DNA of 58,688 nt from Hymenobacter persicinus (GTDB lineage: Bacteria > Bacteroidota > Bacteroidia > Cytophagales > Hymenobacteraceae): positions 1 to 58,688 of the forward strand of contig NZ_SEWE01000030.1 in the NCBI RefSeq assembly GCF_004167665.1, written 5' to 3'. Each line of letters starts with the position of its first letter. The first letter of the stretch is position 1. The notes under the pieces are model-generated. The model had not been told where the DNA came from. It saw nothing but the letters and a program-made list of their open reading frames with translations, and searched no databases. Shown here piece by piece: positions 17,373 to 26,399 of the stretch. The translations under genes were made by a program, and so were the position numbers.

Positions 17373-18377
17373 TTAGCTCAGGCGGCCTTCCTCGCGGCCG
17401 GGTTTGGCGCTGCCACCCTGGCCGCCGGGGTTGGCAATGGAGTCGCGCATGTCGGTGTCGGCCTGCACATTGCGCATTTTGTAGTAGTCCATGATGCCGA
17501 GGTTGCCGGAGCGGAAGGCGTCGGAAATGGCTTTGGGAATCTCGGCTTCGGCGTCCACCACGCGGGCTTTGGCTTCCTGGGTTTTGGCGCGGTTTTCCTG
17601 CTCCACGGCCACGGCCATGGCCCGGCGCTCCTCGGCCTTGGCTTCCGCCACTTTCAAGTCGGCGTTGGCTTGGTCAATCTGAAGCTTGGCGCCGATGTTG
17701 GTGCCGATTTCGATGTCGGCAATGTCGATACTGAGAATTTCGAAGGCCGTGCCCGCGTCGAGGCCCTTGCTGAGCACGAGCTTGGAAATCCGGTCGGGGT
17801 GCTCCAGCACTTCCTTGTGCGATACCGACGAGCCGATGCTGGTCACGATGCCTTCGCCGACCCGGGCCAGGATGGTTTCCTCGCCGGCCCCGCCCACGAG
17901 CTGGGTGATATTGGCCCGCACCGTAACCCGGGCAATGACGATAAGCTGAATGCCGTCCTGGGACACGGCCGCCACGTTGGGCGTGTTAATCACCTTGGGA
18001 TTGACGGACGTCGTGACGGCCTCAAACACGTTGCGGCCCGCCAGGTCGATGGCCGTGGCCTGCTTGAAGGTGAGCGGGATGTTGGCCTTATCGGCCGAAA
18101 TCAGGGCTTTGATAACGCTGGGTACGTTGCCGCCGGCCAGGTAGTGAGTTTCCAGTTCGTTGGAGCTGACCTGCAGGCCGGCCTTGGTGGCCGTAATCAG
18201 CGAGTTGACAATCAGCGTGGGCGACACCTTGCGCACCCGCATCAGCACGAGCTGAAACAAGCTCACGCGCACCCCGGAGAAGATGGCCGTAATCCAGAGG
18301 CTGATGGGGAAAAAGTACAGAAAGACGAGCAGGGCAACGCCGGCAATGGCAACCGGAACGACGGGAAAATTATTCAT
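17373..18377 (-). CDS. floA: Flotillin-like protein FloA
   Basis: FloA scaffolds functional membrane microdomains in bacteria. The 334-residue protein has an N-terminal membrane hairpin ([24 protein letters not shown], residues about 5-30, written in two parts as [14 protein letters not shown] and [10 protein letters not shown]), a PHB/SPFH-like domain ([47 protein letters not shown]) and a C-terminal coiled segment rich in Ala and Glu ([20 protein letters not shown]). Length and motifs match the FloA/YqfA family. It is downstream of nfeD on the same strand with a 73-bp gap, which is the usual pairing. Confidence 0.93.
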   Translation of the reverse strand: MNNFPVVPVAIAGVALLVFLYFFPISLWITAIFSGVRVSLFQLVLMRVRKVSPTLIVNSLITATKAGLQVSSNELETHYLAGGNVPSVIKALISADKANIPLTFKQATAIDLAGRNVFEAVTTSVNPKVINTPNVAAVSQDGIQLIVIARVTVRANITQLVGGAGEETILARVGEGIVTSIGSSVSHKEVLEHPDRISKLVLSKGLDAGTAFEILSIDIADIEIGTNIGAKLQIDQANADLKVAEAKAEERRAMAVAVEQENRAKTQEAKARVVDAEAEIPKAISDAFRSGNLGIMDYYKMRNVQADTDMRDSIANPGGQGGSAKPGREEGRLS

Positions 18378-18450
18378 GGAGAGAGGGAAGGTTGGCGGGC
18401 AAGGTGGCGCTTAAATCGGAGAAATAATAGCGGAACAGGCAAGCCGCCGC

Positions 18451-18918
18451 TTAGCCCACGGCCTCCACTACAATCCGGTTCTGCTCGATGCGCAGTACCC
18501 GCACCTCGGCGCCGGTGGGCACAAACTCGCCCCGGGTCACGACCTCCCGGCGGTGCTCGTCGAAGAGTACCGTGCCCGAGGGCCGCAGCGCCGACAAAGC
18601 GCGGCCGGTGGCGCCGGGCTGCACGTCGGGCAGGCGGGCGTCGCGCACGTGGCCGTCGTGGACGTCGTTGAGCGCCAGCCGGGCCATATTTTTGGGCCGC
18701 AGGCCGATGTAGAGAATAATGCCCGCCAGCACCACGGCCGTAATCAGCGTGATGTGGCCGGCGCTGGGGCCCAGGTCGCGGTAGCCAAACCAGATGCCGG
18801 CCGCCAGCAGCGCAAAGCCCACCAGTCCGACCACCGTGGTGCCCGGAATAAACAGCACTTCCGCAATCAAAAACAGCAGGCCGAAAAGCAGGAGCAGGGC
18901 AATGCTTATCCAATCCAT
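18451..18918 (-). CDS. NfeD-family membrane protein
   Basis: This is a 155-residue short NfeD protein: an N-terminal two- to three-helix membrane part (WISIALLLLFGLLFLIAEV, TVVGLVGFALLAAGIWFGY, ITLITAVVLAGIILYIGL) and a C-terminal OB-fold domain (GATGRALSALRPSGTVLFDEHRREVVTRGEFVPTG shown in part as LRPSGTVLFD and VVTRGEFVPTG; VRVLRIEQNRIVVE). The OB motif G..G.....L.P.G.v is the NfeD signature. NfeD partners flotillins in membrane domain organisation, and floA follows directly. The start is the ATG at 18918. Confidence 0.9.
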   Translation of the reverse strand: MDWISIALLLLFGLLFLIAEVLFIPGTTVVGLVGFALLAAGIWFGYRDLGPSAGHITLITAVVLAGIILYIGLRPKNMARLALNDVHDGHVRDARLPDVQPGATGRALSALRPSGTVLFDEHRREVVTRGEFVPTGAEVRVLRIEQNRIVVEAVG

Positions 18919-19047
18919 GGGGCAACGTTGAAAAGGTGAGGCTGCGGGAAAGATACGCAGAAACCGACGGGACTAAAGCAGCTAGTGCGTAGCTTCGTCG
19001 GAGGCCCGGCCGCGCGCCCGAGGCTGCCCCAAACACGTCGTACCCGT

Positions 19048-19641
19048 ATGCCGGCCCCCGTTTCCGACCCGAGCTCTTCCGCCCACGACCTGCTGGCGGC
19101 CCTGCTGCGGCAGGTGCCCTTCCTGACCGATGACGACATCACTGCCTTCGTGGGGCTGTGGCGCAAATACGCCAGCCTGAAGCGCGCCGACTTCCTGATT
19201 CAGGCCGGGCAGACCGAGCATCACCTCTACTTCGTGAACGAGGGCGCCCTGCGCATCTATTACCCGAGCCGGGCGGAGGAAATCTGCGTGGGCTTTGCCT
19301 ACACCAACACGCTGGTGTGCTCGTTTCCGTCTTTCGTGGCCGGGCTGCCGTCGGAATACTGCATCCAGGCCCTGCGCAAAAGCGAGTTGATTGGCATCAG
19401 CCGCACTGACTTTACGGCCATAATGGAGGCGCGGCCCAACTTCGCCCGGTTTTGGCGGCTGGAACTGGAGCGGGCCGTAATGGGGCGCATCGAGCGGGAA
19501 ATTGATTTGCTGCTGCCCGAACCCGAGCGGCGCCTGGAGCGGCTGCTGGCCCGTAGCCCCCACTTGTTTCAACTGGTGCCCAAGAAGTACATTGCCTCCT
19601 ACCTGCGCATGACGCCCGAAACCCTGAGCCGCCTGCGTTAA
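19048..19641 (+). CDS. Crp/Fnr-family transcriptional regulator
   Basis: From the ATG at 19048 the protein has 197 residues: a cyclic-nucleotide-binding-like beta-roll (about 30-125: FLIQAGQTEHHLYFVNEGALRIYY written as FLIQAGQTEHHLYF and VNEGALRIYY) and a short HTH region ending KYIASYLRMTPETLSRLR, which is the normal Bacteroidota Crp/Fnr end. No Fe-S cysteine cluster is visible, so it is not an oxygen sensor of the Fnr type. The ligand and targets are unknown. The frame is open from 18985, but the extra residues (RPRLPQTRRTR) look non-coding. A DinB-family gene follows 75 bp downstream. Confidence 0.82.
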   Translation: MPAPVSDPSSSAHDLLAALLRQVPFLTDDDITAFVGLWRKYASLKRADFLIQAGQTEHHLYFVNEGALRIYYPSRAEEICVGFAYTNTLVCSFPSFVAGLPSEYCIQALRKSELIGISRTDFTAIMEARPNFARFWRLELERAVMGRIEREIDLLLPEPERRLERLLARSPHLFQLVPKKYIASYLRMTPETLSRLR

Positions 19642-19716
19642 ATCTTGCTTCCAATCAAGGTTTGGCACGGCCGGGCGAAAGAGCTTTGCCTATCTCTACC
19701 CCAGGCTCTTCTCGTT

Positions 19717-20274
19717 ATGAACGCCAGCACTTTTATCCGCACGCTGCACCAACGGGTGCAGCACCTTCACGCCACTGTCAGCGCTGATTTTGCTCCCCTG
19801 GACGCCGCCTTGCTCAACTTCAAGCCCGGCCCCGACAGCTGGAGCATTCTGGAGTGCCTGGAGCACCTAAACCGCTACAGCCGCTACTACAACGCCCAAC
19901 TAGCCCAGGCCCTGGCTCAGCCCGTGGCCGCGCCCCCGGCCGAGTTTAAGTTCAGCTGGCTGGGCCGCAAGTCCATCGAAACCGTGCGTCCCGAGAACCG
20001 CAAGCTGCAAAAGACGCTGGCCCGCATGAACCCCAACCAAAGCCGGCTGGACCAAGCTGTCCTGGCGGAATTCCTGGCTCACCAGACTGAGCTGCTGGCA
20101 TTGCTGGACTGCGCCCGGCAGGCCAACCTGGGCCGCAAAGCCGTTTCGGTCGAGTTTTTCAAGTTGCTTAAACTCAGCATCGGCGACACTCTCGAGTTCG
20201 TGGTGGCCCACCAGGAGCGCCACATCCAGCAAGCCGGACGGGTGCACCAGCAGCTGCGCCCGGAGCTGGCGTAG
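19717..20274 (+). CDS. DinB-like (DfsB) four-helix-bundle protein
   Basis: The 185-residue protein starts with MNASTFIRTLHQRVQHLH and has the DinB pattern: a helix with FKPGPDSWSILECLEHLNRY (residues about 40-59) and a late helix with FVVAHQERHIQQAGR. The histidines in EHLNRY and AHQERHIQQ are the usual divalent-metal ligands of this superfamily. Members include thiol transferases and proteins of unknown role; the function here is not known. It is probably cotranscribed with the Crp-like regulator upstream, and a terminator follows. Confidence 0.8.
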   Translation: MNASTFIRTLHQRVQHLHATVSADFAPLDAALLNFKPGPDSWSILECLEHLNRYSRYYNAQLAQALAQPVAAPPAEFKFSWLGRKSIETVRPENRKLQKTLARMNPNQSRLDQAVLAEFLAHQTELLALLDCARQANLGRKAVSVEFFKLLKLSIGDTLEFVVAHQERHIQQAGRVHQQLRPELA

Positions 20275-20351
20275 CTGCCGGGGCCGTTGGCGGATACTTT
20301 TTCCGGCAAGTGACGTGGTAAGTATTCAGCAGGGCGTGCTCTTAACACGCC

Positions 20352-20395
20352 AAAAGCCGCGTCCGAAGCCAAATAAGGCATCCGACGCGGCTTTT
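20352..20395. terminator. Bidirectional terminator between DinB gene and proS
   Basis: AAAAGCCGCGTC pairs with GACGCGGCTTTT (12 bp, extendable with one mismatch) around a loop of about 20 nt; T-runs lie at both ends. It separates two convergent genes. Confidence 0.82.
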
Positions 20396-20421
20396 TAGGC
20401 TAGCAGCCCGCAGCTTAACGC

Positions 20422-21897
20422 TTAGTAGGCGCGGGCGAAGAATACGCGCCGGGCACTGGGCTTGCCGGTCAGCATGTCCACACCTTCCTCGTCGGGCTCG
20501 TTCAGGGCCAGGCAGCGGATGGTAGCCTTGGTTTCTTCCTTGATGCGCTCCTCAGTTTCGGAGGTACCGTCCCAGTGTGCCACCACGAAGCCGCCTTCAC
20601 CTTCCAGGGCCTGCTTAAACTCCTCGTAGGTGTCCACGCGGGTGGTGTGGGTTTCGCGGAAGTGCAGGGCTTTGTTGTAGATGTTAGTCTGAATGTCGTC
20701 GAGCAAAGCCGCTACGCTGTCCACGATGTCGGCCAGAGGCAGGTTCATCTTTTGCTTGGTGTCGCGGCGGGCCACCTCCAACGTGCCGCTTTCTAGGTCG
20801 CGCATGCCCACGGCAATGCGGACGGGCACACCCTTCAGCTCCCACTCGGCAAACTTGAAGCCCGGCCGCTCGGTGTCCCGGTCGTCGAACTTCACGCTGA
20901 TGCCGCGGTCCAGCAGCCCCATCTGAATAGGACGGATGCGCTCGGCCAGCTCTTCCAGCTGCCCGGCCTTGTAGATGGGCACAATAACCACCTGAATCGG
21001 GGCCAGCTTGGGCGGCAGCACGAGGCCTTCGTCGTCGGAGTGCGCCATGACCAAGGCCCCCATCAGGCGGGTACTTACGCCCCAGCTCGTGCCCCACACG
21101 TGCTCGAGCTGGCCTTCCTTGTTCGTGAACTGCACGTCGAAGGCCTTGGCGAAGTTCTGCCCCAGAAAGTGCGAGGTGCCGGCCTGCAGGGCTTTGCCGT
21201 CCTGCATCAGGCCTTCAATGCAATAGGTGTCGAGGGCGCCGGCAAACCGCTCGTTTTCCGACTTCACGCCCTTCACTACGGGCAGAGCCATCCATTCCTC
21301 GGCAAATTGGGCGTACACATCCAGCATCTGGCGGGTTTCGGCAATGGCTTCCTCGGCCGTGGCGTGGGCGGTGTGGCCTTCCTGCCACAGGAATTCGGCG
21401 GTGCGCAGAAACAAACGAGTACGCATTTCCCAGCGCATCACGTTGGCCCACTGGTTGATGAGCAGCGGCAGGTCCCGGTAGCTTTGAATCCAACCTTTGT
21501 AGGTGCTCCAGATAATGGCCTCCGAGGTAGGACGGATAATGAGCTCTTCCTCCAGCTTGGCGTTGGGGTCCACGCGCAGCTTGCCGGGGTTGTCGGGGTC
21601 GGTTTGCAGTCGGTAGTGCGTTACCACGGCGCATTCCTTGGCGAAGCCCTCGGCGTTCTTCTCCTCGGCCTCAAACATGCTTTTAGGCACGAGCAGGGGA
21701 AAATAGGCGTTCTGGTGGCCCGTGCGCTTGAACATATCGTCGAGCTGGCGCTGCATCTTCTCCCAGATGGCGTAGCCGTAGGGCTTGATGACCATGCAAC
21801 CGCGCACGGCCGAGTTTTCGGCCAGGCCTGCCCGCTTTACCAACTCATTGTACCACAGAGAATAATCTTCACTGCGCTTGGGCAAACTTTTACTCAT
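20422..21897 (-). CDS. proS: Prolyl-tRNA synthetase (archaeal/eukaryotic-type)
   Basis: ProRS charges tRNA-Pro. The start at the ATG at 21897 gives 491 residues, [20 protein letters not shown], the usual beginning of the short archaeal/eukaryotic-type ProRS found in Bacteroidota, without the bacterial editing insertion. Class II motifs are seen: [19 protein letters not shown] (motif 1 region), [18 protein letters not shown] and [25 protein letters not shown] (split as [12 protein letters not shown] and [13 protein letters not shown]; motif 2), followed by the anticodon-binding domain ([12 protein letters not shown]) and the C-terminal domain ending [10 protein letters not shown]. The frame is open 23 codons upstream but those are not conserved in style. 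Confidence 0.95.
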   Translation of the reverse strand: MSKSLPKRSEDYSLWYNELVKRAGLAENSAVRGCMVIKPYGYAIWEKMQRQLDDMFKRTGHQNAYFPLLVPKSMFEAEEKNAEGFAKECAVVTHYRLQTDPDNPGKLRVDPNAKLEEELIIRPTSEAIIWSTYKGWIQSYRDLPLLINQWANVMRWEMRTRLFLRTAEFLWQEGHTAHATAEEAIAETRQMLDVYAQFAEEWMALPVVKGVKSENERFAGALDTYCIEGLMQDGKALQAGTSHFLGQNFAKAFDVQFTNKEGQLEHVWGTSWGVSTRLMGALVMAHSDDEGLVLPPKLAPIQVVIVPIYKAGQLEELAERIRPIQMGLLDRGISVKFDDRDTERPGFKFAEWELKGVPVRIAVGMRDLESGTLEVARRDTKQKMNLPLADIVDSVAALLDDIQTNIYNKALHFRETHTTRVDTYEEFKQALEGEGGFVVAHWDGTSETEERIKEETKATIRCLALNEPDEEGVDMLTGKPSARRVFFARAY

Positions 21898-22104
21898 ATT
21901 CGGGGTATCTTTGGTAGACGGAATAGTTCCGAAAGCTGGTACAAGAATTGTCTCGGCTTTTGGCACCGTTTAGCCGCCAAATTACGTTAAAAATAAACCG
22001 GAGTACCCAGCAGCGGTCAGACAACCATTTGGCTCCGTGGCGCCTCTTCCGGCTAACGGTTCCTTCGTTCTCCCCTTCCGGCCCTCCTTTACGCGCAAGC
22101 AGCC

Positions 22105-23475
22105 ATGAAAAAGATCTTAACCGCATTTTTACCGGCCCTATCCCTGCTTACGCTGGGCAGCTGTGCCACTACCTCGCAGCTCACCTCCACCGAGGATGAC
22201 GGCGTATATTACTCATCCAAGGACCGCACCACGCAGAACGCTACGGCTTCCATAGCTTCTTACGGTCAGCAGGACACTCAACCCGACCGCGGCACCGATG
22301 CCAATGCGGGCACCGATGAAGCCGTCAACCCCGAGTACCGCAGCGGCGGCTCTTCCTCGTCGGGCACGGGCAGCACCGCGTACTATGATGACGACTACAG
22401 CTACGCAGCCCGCATCCGTCGCTTCAACCAGCCTACGTATCGGGGCTTTGGCTACGGCTACTACGATTTTGCCTACACCGACCCCTTCTGGTACGGCGGC
22501 GGTTACTCGCCCTACGGCTGGGGCCCCGGCTACTACGGTTCGTTTTATGACCCGTTCTACAGCCCTTACGCCTACGGAGGCACTTACATCAATATTAACA
22601 TCGGCTTCGGCCGCTTTTACCGGCCTTACTACAACCCGTGGCGCTACGACTACGGCTACCCGGGCTATGGCGGCTACGGTTACGGCTACGGCGGCTACGG
22701 TGGATATTATGATGGCTACCGCAACGGGTACCGCAATGGCCTCTACAGCGGCTATGGCACCTATGGCGGCGGTAAAACCAACTACGGACCACGGCGTGAT
22801 GGGGCCCGGGAAGCCGTATCGTCGTCGGTGGGCGCTACCAATGGTGGACGGGGCCGCGGCCGCATTGACGAGGGCGGCGTTGCCAACCCCAACGGCGGCG
22901 TTACGACCGGCGGTGGTCTGCTGAACGGCGGCAATGGCAATCAGCCGGCCGTAGTGCCCGGCCGGGGTCGGGGCCGGATCATGGATAATTCCGGCAATGG
23001 GGCTCCGCAGGATATGCCGGTCCGGCAGCCGATGGGCAGCCTGAACAATGACGGCCGAGAGCTAACCAACCAGCAAATCAAGGACCGGGAAAGACGCCTG
23101 GAGCAGATGAACGGCGGTACTGACCAGCCGCGCCTGGATATGCAGCCTGCGCGCGGCCGAGGCCGGGTGAGTGAGAACGGCAATGCCGGCACCGACGTGA
23201 TGCCAACCACGCCGCAGGACTACACGCAGCCCCGCCGGGGCCGCTACCGCGACATGCAGCCCAGCCAAGCCGGTGGCGGTCAGGAGCAACAACAGCAGCA
23301 GCAGCAGCGCCCAACTCGCCAGCGCATGTCGAACAACGACTTCAGCCAGCCCCGCCAGCAGATGGAGCAGCCGATGCGGCAGGAGCGCAGCTATTCGCCG
23401 GGCGGTAATTTCGGTGGCGGAGGCGGGGGTGGCAACGACGGTGGCGGTTCCCGCGGCCGGGGCCGCATCCAGTAA
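22105..23475 (+). CDS. Gly/Tyr-rich lipoprotein with RGRGR motifs
   Basis: The 456-residue protein begins with a lipoprotein signal (MKKILTAFLPALSLLTLGSC, Cys20). It then has a Ser/Asp-rich tether, a Tyr/Gly-rich part (about 95-235: YRGFGYGYYDFAYTDPFWYG, GYGGYGYGYGGYGGYYDGY), and a low-complexity C-terminal half with five copies of an R(G)RGR[IVY] motif (RGRGRIDEGG, GRGRGRIMDN, ARGRGRVSEN, PRRGRYRDM, SRGRGRIQ) plus a Gln run. No catalytic domain is visible. It could be a surface or periplasmic structural protein; the Arg/Gly motifs resemble nucleic-acid-binding RGG boxes, but that is only a likeness. The next gene, a porin, follows 61 bp later. Confidence 0.75.
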   Translation: MKKILTAFLPALSLLTLGSCATTSQLTSTEDDGVYYSSKDRTTQNATASIASYGQQDTQPDRGTDANAGTDEAVNPEYRSGGSSSSGTGSTAYYDDDYSYAARIRRFNQPTYRGFGYGYYDFAYTDPFWYGGGYSPYGWGPGYYGSFYDPFYSPYAYGGTYININIGFGRFYRPYYNPWRYDYGYPGYGGYGYGYGGYGGYYDGYRNGYRNGLYSGYGTYGGGKTNYGPRRDGAREAVSSSVGATNGGRGRGRIDEGGVANPNGGVTTGGGLLNGGNGNQPAVVPGRGRGRIMDNSGNGAPQDMPVRQPMGSLNNDGRELTNQQIKDRERRLEQMNGGTDQPRLDMQPARGRGRVSENGNAGTDVMPTTPQDYTQPRRGRYRDMQPSQAGGGQEQQQQQQQRPTRQRMSNNDFSQPRQQMEQPMRQERSYSPGGNFGGGGGGGNDGGGSRGRGRIQ

Positions 23476-23536
23476 TCAATCTGCTGGCAATTAACTGAGT
23501 GTGAACAGCCGAGCTTTCGGCTACTTCCTTTCTTTG

Positions 23537-25099
23537 ATGAAAAACGTCAAATACTGGCTTGGCTTGGCCCTCACGGGTTTGGCCAGCCACGCCTTTGCCC
23601 AAAACGAAACGGATGCGCTGCGATATTCGCGGCTTCAGTTTGGTGGTCCTGCCCGCACGCTGGGAATCGGGGGCGCCAACGTAGCCCTGGGCGCTGACCT
23701 GGGCAACCTCAACAGCAACCCGGCGGGTTTGGGCATGTTCCAACGCTCTGAGTTCAGCTTCACACCCGGCCTGGGTCTGGGGCAGACTGAAGCTCAGCCC
23801 GTGGGCTCGGGTTCTCGCCTTACCGACAACCGCAATAGCTTCCACATCGGCAGCTTTGGGGCCGTCTTTACCAACCGGCTGGCCGACGACGACAATAGTT
23901 CTGACTGGCGCTCGGGCAGCTTTGGAGTGGGCTTCAGCCGGCTCAACGACTTTAATACGCAGTACCGCTACACTAATACGGTAAGTGAGGATCGGTCCTT
24001 TTTCGAGCGGCTGCGCAACCCCAACTTGGTTGGCGGGACCATTGATGGAATTGGCGGTACCTACGACGACATTGCTAACCAGTACAACAAAAACGATTAC
24101 TACTCCCTCGACGGGCTGGCCTACGGGGCGTTGCTGACGGGCTTTTACCAGAAGAAAAAGGACAAGACCCAGGATTCGCTGTCAACTATTCGGCGGACCG
24201 GGCCTATTCTGCAGAATGAGACGGTGCTGAGTACGGGCTCCCAGAACCAGTTCGACTTTGCCTATGGGGCCAGCTACCGCAATAAGCTCTACGTAGGGGC
24301 TAGCCTGGGCATCACGACGGTGCGCTACAACGAAACCCGCACATTTGAGGAGCAGGAAGCCAACGATCCGACCAATACCACGCCCTTTCTGAGTTTAGTG
24401 CGCCGCGACAACCTTGAAACCCGGGGCAGTGGCTTCAACCTGAAAGTAGGCGCTATTTACCGCTTCAACGATGCCCTGCGCGTGGGTGGCTCGATTCAGA
24501 CGCCCACGTTTATGCGCCTGACCGACAACTATTCCACTTCGCTCGACACCCGCTTTACGGCGGCACCCCAACCTGGCACGCCGCTGTCGGCCTCTGTCAA
24601 ACTTACGCCGGGCGAGTACACGTATTCTCTCACGACTCCGTTCCGGGCTTCGGGTGGGGCAGCGGTTACCATCGGCAAGCACGGCTTCCTGACCGGGGAC
24701 GTGGAATACGTTAACTACAACCAAGCGCGACTGGGCAGCGACGAAGAAACGAACAACACCTACACGTTTGACGTGGAAAACAACAACGTGAAGGCACTCT
24801 ACGGCTCGGCGATGAACCTGCGCTTCGGCGGGGAAGCTCGCTTGGACATCTTCCGGGTGCGCGCCGGCTACGCCCGTTACGGCGACCCATACAAAACCAA
24901 TGACTTTGACCGGACCCAGCAGTACTTCACCGGCGGCCTGGGCTTGCGGCAAGGCAATTTCTTTATTGATGTGGCTGGCGTGTACGGCCTAGAGAAGCGC
25001 TACAGCCAGTCGTACTATCTGGCCAAAAATGCGGCCCCGGTCATCAGCGTTGATGGCAGCCGCTTCACGACTTCAGTCACGGTGGGGACCACATTCTAA
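23537..25099 (+). CDS. OMPP1/FadL/TodX-family outer-membrane transporter
   Basis: From the ATG at 23537 the 520-residue protein has a signal peptide (MKNVKYWLGLALTGLASHAFAQ) and then the family opening LRYSRLQFGGPARTLGIGGA followed by NVALGADLGNLNSNPAGLGM, which is the N-terminal hatch signature of this class. The rest is a beta-barrel ending FTTSVTVGTTF with a C-terminal Phe. FadL-type proteins take up hydrophobic molecules; the Bacteroidota members are mostly uncharacterised, so the substrate is unknown. An earlier in-frame start (23501) only extends the signal. A long hairpin terminator follows. Confidence 0.85.
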   Translation: MKNVKYWLGLALTGLASHAFAQNETDALRYSRLQFGGPARTLGIGGANVALGADLGNLNSNPAGLGMFQRSEFSFTPGLGLGQTEAQPVGSGSRLTDNRNSFHIGSFGAVFTNRLADDDNSSDWRSGSFGVGFSRLNDFNTQYRYTNTVSEDRSFFERLRNPNLVGGTIDGIGGTYDDIANQYNKNDYYSLDGLAYGALLTGFYQKKKDKTQDSLSTIRRTGPILQNETVLSTGSQNQFDFAYGASYRNKLYVGASLGITTVRYNETRTFEEQEANDPTNTTPFLSLVRRDNLETRGSGFNLKVGAIYRFNDALRVGGSIQTPTFMRLTDNYSTSLDTRFTAAPQPGTPLSASVKLTPGEYTYSLTTPFRASGGAAVTIGKHGFLTGDVEYVNYNQARLGSDEETNNTYTFDVENNNVKALYGSAMNLRFGGEARLDIFRVRAGYARYGDPYKTNDFDRTQQYFTGGLGLRQGNFFIDVAGVYGLEKRYSQSYYLAKNAAPVISVDGSRFTTSVTVGTTF

Positions 25100-25116
25100 G
25101 CATTTCACCGAATCAT

Positions 25117-25160
25117 GAAAACAATAAGGGCGCTCCGATGGGAGTGCCCTTATTGTTTTC
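25117..25160. terminator. Bidirectional 22-bp hairpin terminator
   Basis: GAAAACAATAAGGGC pairs perfectly with GCCCTTATTGTTTTC, and the stem continues with seven more pairs including one G-T, leaving a 4-nt loop. It is shared by the porin gene and the convergent lipoprotein gene. Confidence 0.9.
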
Positions 25161-25177
25161 AGCGGTCTGCTAGATTC

Positions 25178-26110
25178 TCATTTGGTAATGTGTACTTGTA
25201 GCAAAACCGTCGGGACGGGGGCGGTGAGAATGTCCTGCACATATAGTAGACCGTACTTCTTTTCGGTGGTGAGGAAGGCATACACGCGGCCTTTGGCAAT
25301 CGGGCCCGTACGAGTTTTGGGAGTCAGCTCACTGGCCCCGCCAAAGGCGCTGATGAGTTCCTGCTCCGTGTCGGTGCTGTTGAAGCCGTTTTGATCAATA
25401 CCCGTGTTGCGGAACTCCGTGGACCGGTTCCAACCCTTGGTGTGCTTGATAATCGGGTCGTTAGGGGCCGCCAGGTAGATGCCAGCAGCATCGGAGGCGT
25501 AAACCAAGTCGATGAGGGCCTGGTTGGCGGCGTTGGTGCGCACAGTGTAGCGGGGCAGCGTCAGGCCCGGCAGCAGGGCCAGGAAGCTACGGCGGTTACC
25601 GTCGCCGGGCGCCTGGAGTTGGGCCGTGTAGCGGTGGTAGTTGAGGCGCAGGGAATCCGCGTTGCGCAGCTGCAGCCGGAAACCCCGACTCACGCGGTTG
25701 CCGTCGACATCCTCGGCTTCGAAGCGCCACTGCTCCCGGCCCGAAGTCGTGCGGGCATTAATCGTGGTTTGCAGCACAAACTCCCTGGCCGAGGCTGGCA
25801 TAGTCGAATCCAGAAAAGTGAATTCGGGGTCAGCCGGAGCCTTGGTCGCGTCGTAGCCCGCCGGATAATTCAGCGGGTTTTTCACGGGGGCGTAAGTGAC
25901 AAAAATCCGCACGGCCTTCAGCGGCTTATCTGCGCTGCGCACGTCACTGTAGAGCTTAAACGTGACCGTGTCGCCGGGCGTGCTGATGGTCCGGTCGAAG
26001 CTGGTGTAGCGGGTGCTACCCACTAGGTCCAGCCGCGGGCCCGAATCCTGCTTGGAACAAGCCAGCAGGTGGAGCAGGAGTGGGGCAAACAGAAGCAGTC
26101 GGTAGCGCAT
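25178..26110 (-). CDS. Lipoprotein, unknown function
   Basis: The 310-residue protein (start ATG at 26110; an in-frame start three codons upstream is also possible) has the lipoprotein signal MRYRLLLFAPLLLHLLAC with Cys18. The mature part is beta-rich: GDTVTFKLYSDVRSADKPLK followed by AVRIFVTYAP suggests an Ig/cadherin-like fold, and the motif REQWRFEAEDVDGNRVSRGF looks like an extracellular domain strand pair. The C-terminal half (YASDAAGIYLAAPNDPIIKH, ELISAFGGASELTPKTRTGP, GRVYAFLTTEKKYGLLYV) occurs in other Bacteroidota lipoproteins without known role. It is divergent from the TonB-domain lipoprotein. Confidence 0.72.
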   Translation of the reverse strand: MRYRLLLFAPLLLHLLACSKQDSGPRLDLVGSTRYTSFDRTISTPGDTVTFKLYSDVRSADKPLKAVRIFVTYAPVKNPLNYPAGYDATKAPADPEFTFLDSTMPASAREFVLQTTINARTTSGREQWRFEAEDVDGNRVSRGFRLQLRNADSLRLNYHRYTAQLQAPGDGNRRSFLALLPGLTLPRYTVRTNAANQALIDLVYASDAAGIYLAAPNDPIIKHTKGWNRSTEFRNTGIDQNGFNSTDTEQELISAFGGASELTPKTRTGPIAKGRVYAFLTTEKKYGLLYVQDILTAPVPTVLLQVHITK

Positions 26111-26116
26111 AGAGAA

Positions 26117-26157
26117 CAAAGGTCGGGAGTCCGGGGCGAAGTTTCACGCCGGACTCC
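26117..26157 (-). promoter_or_regulatory. Hairpin plus GACCTTTG before the lipoprotein start
   Basis: A 9-bp inverted repeat (GGAGTCCGG at 26126-26134 with CCGGACTCC at 26149-26157) lies upstream of the minus-strand octamer GACCTTTG (26124-26117), which differs from TAnnTTTG only at the first base. The ATG follows 6 nt later. This could be a promoter with an adjoining operator. Confidence 0.35.
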
Positions 26158-26399
26158 GAATTGGCGGCGCCCAGCGGTTCAAGCCAGTTTATGAGCGCAT
26201 GAAACGGGAAAGTGGTCTTCCTGTAACGTCAAAACCGGGCGGCTATTTCACCCGGCGGCTTCCTCGCTGCCGGCCAGATGAGTATCTTAGCAATACGGGG
26301 CAGCGCCCACTGCCGCGGCCGCTCCGGCGCAGGAAAATATCCGCCGGGCTGTTTGTTTCTGACTTTGCCGCGTAGAATGACCTCATGCCTATGCTCCAG

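Noticed and set aside
22646..22760. Tandem DNA repeat in the Gly/Tyr region as a mobile or regulatory repeat
   Set aside because: The periodicity follows from GGY/GYG codons of the lipoprotein; it is protein low complexity.
23281..23311. CAG-rich run as a microsatellite or phase-variation tract
   Set aside because: It encodes a Gln run within the low-complexity lipoprotein; its triplet period would not shift the frame, so phase variation by this run is unlikely.
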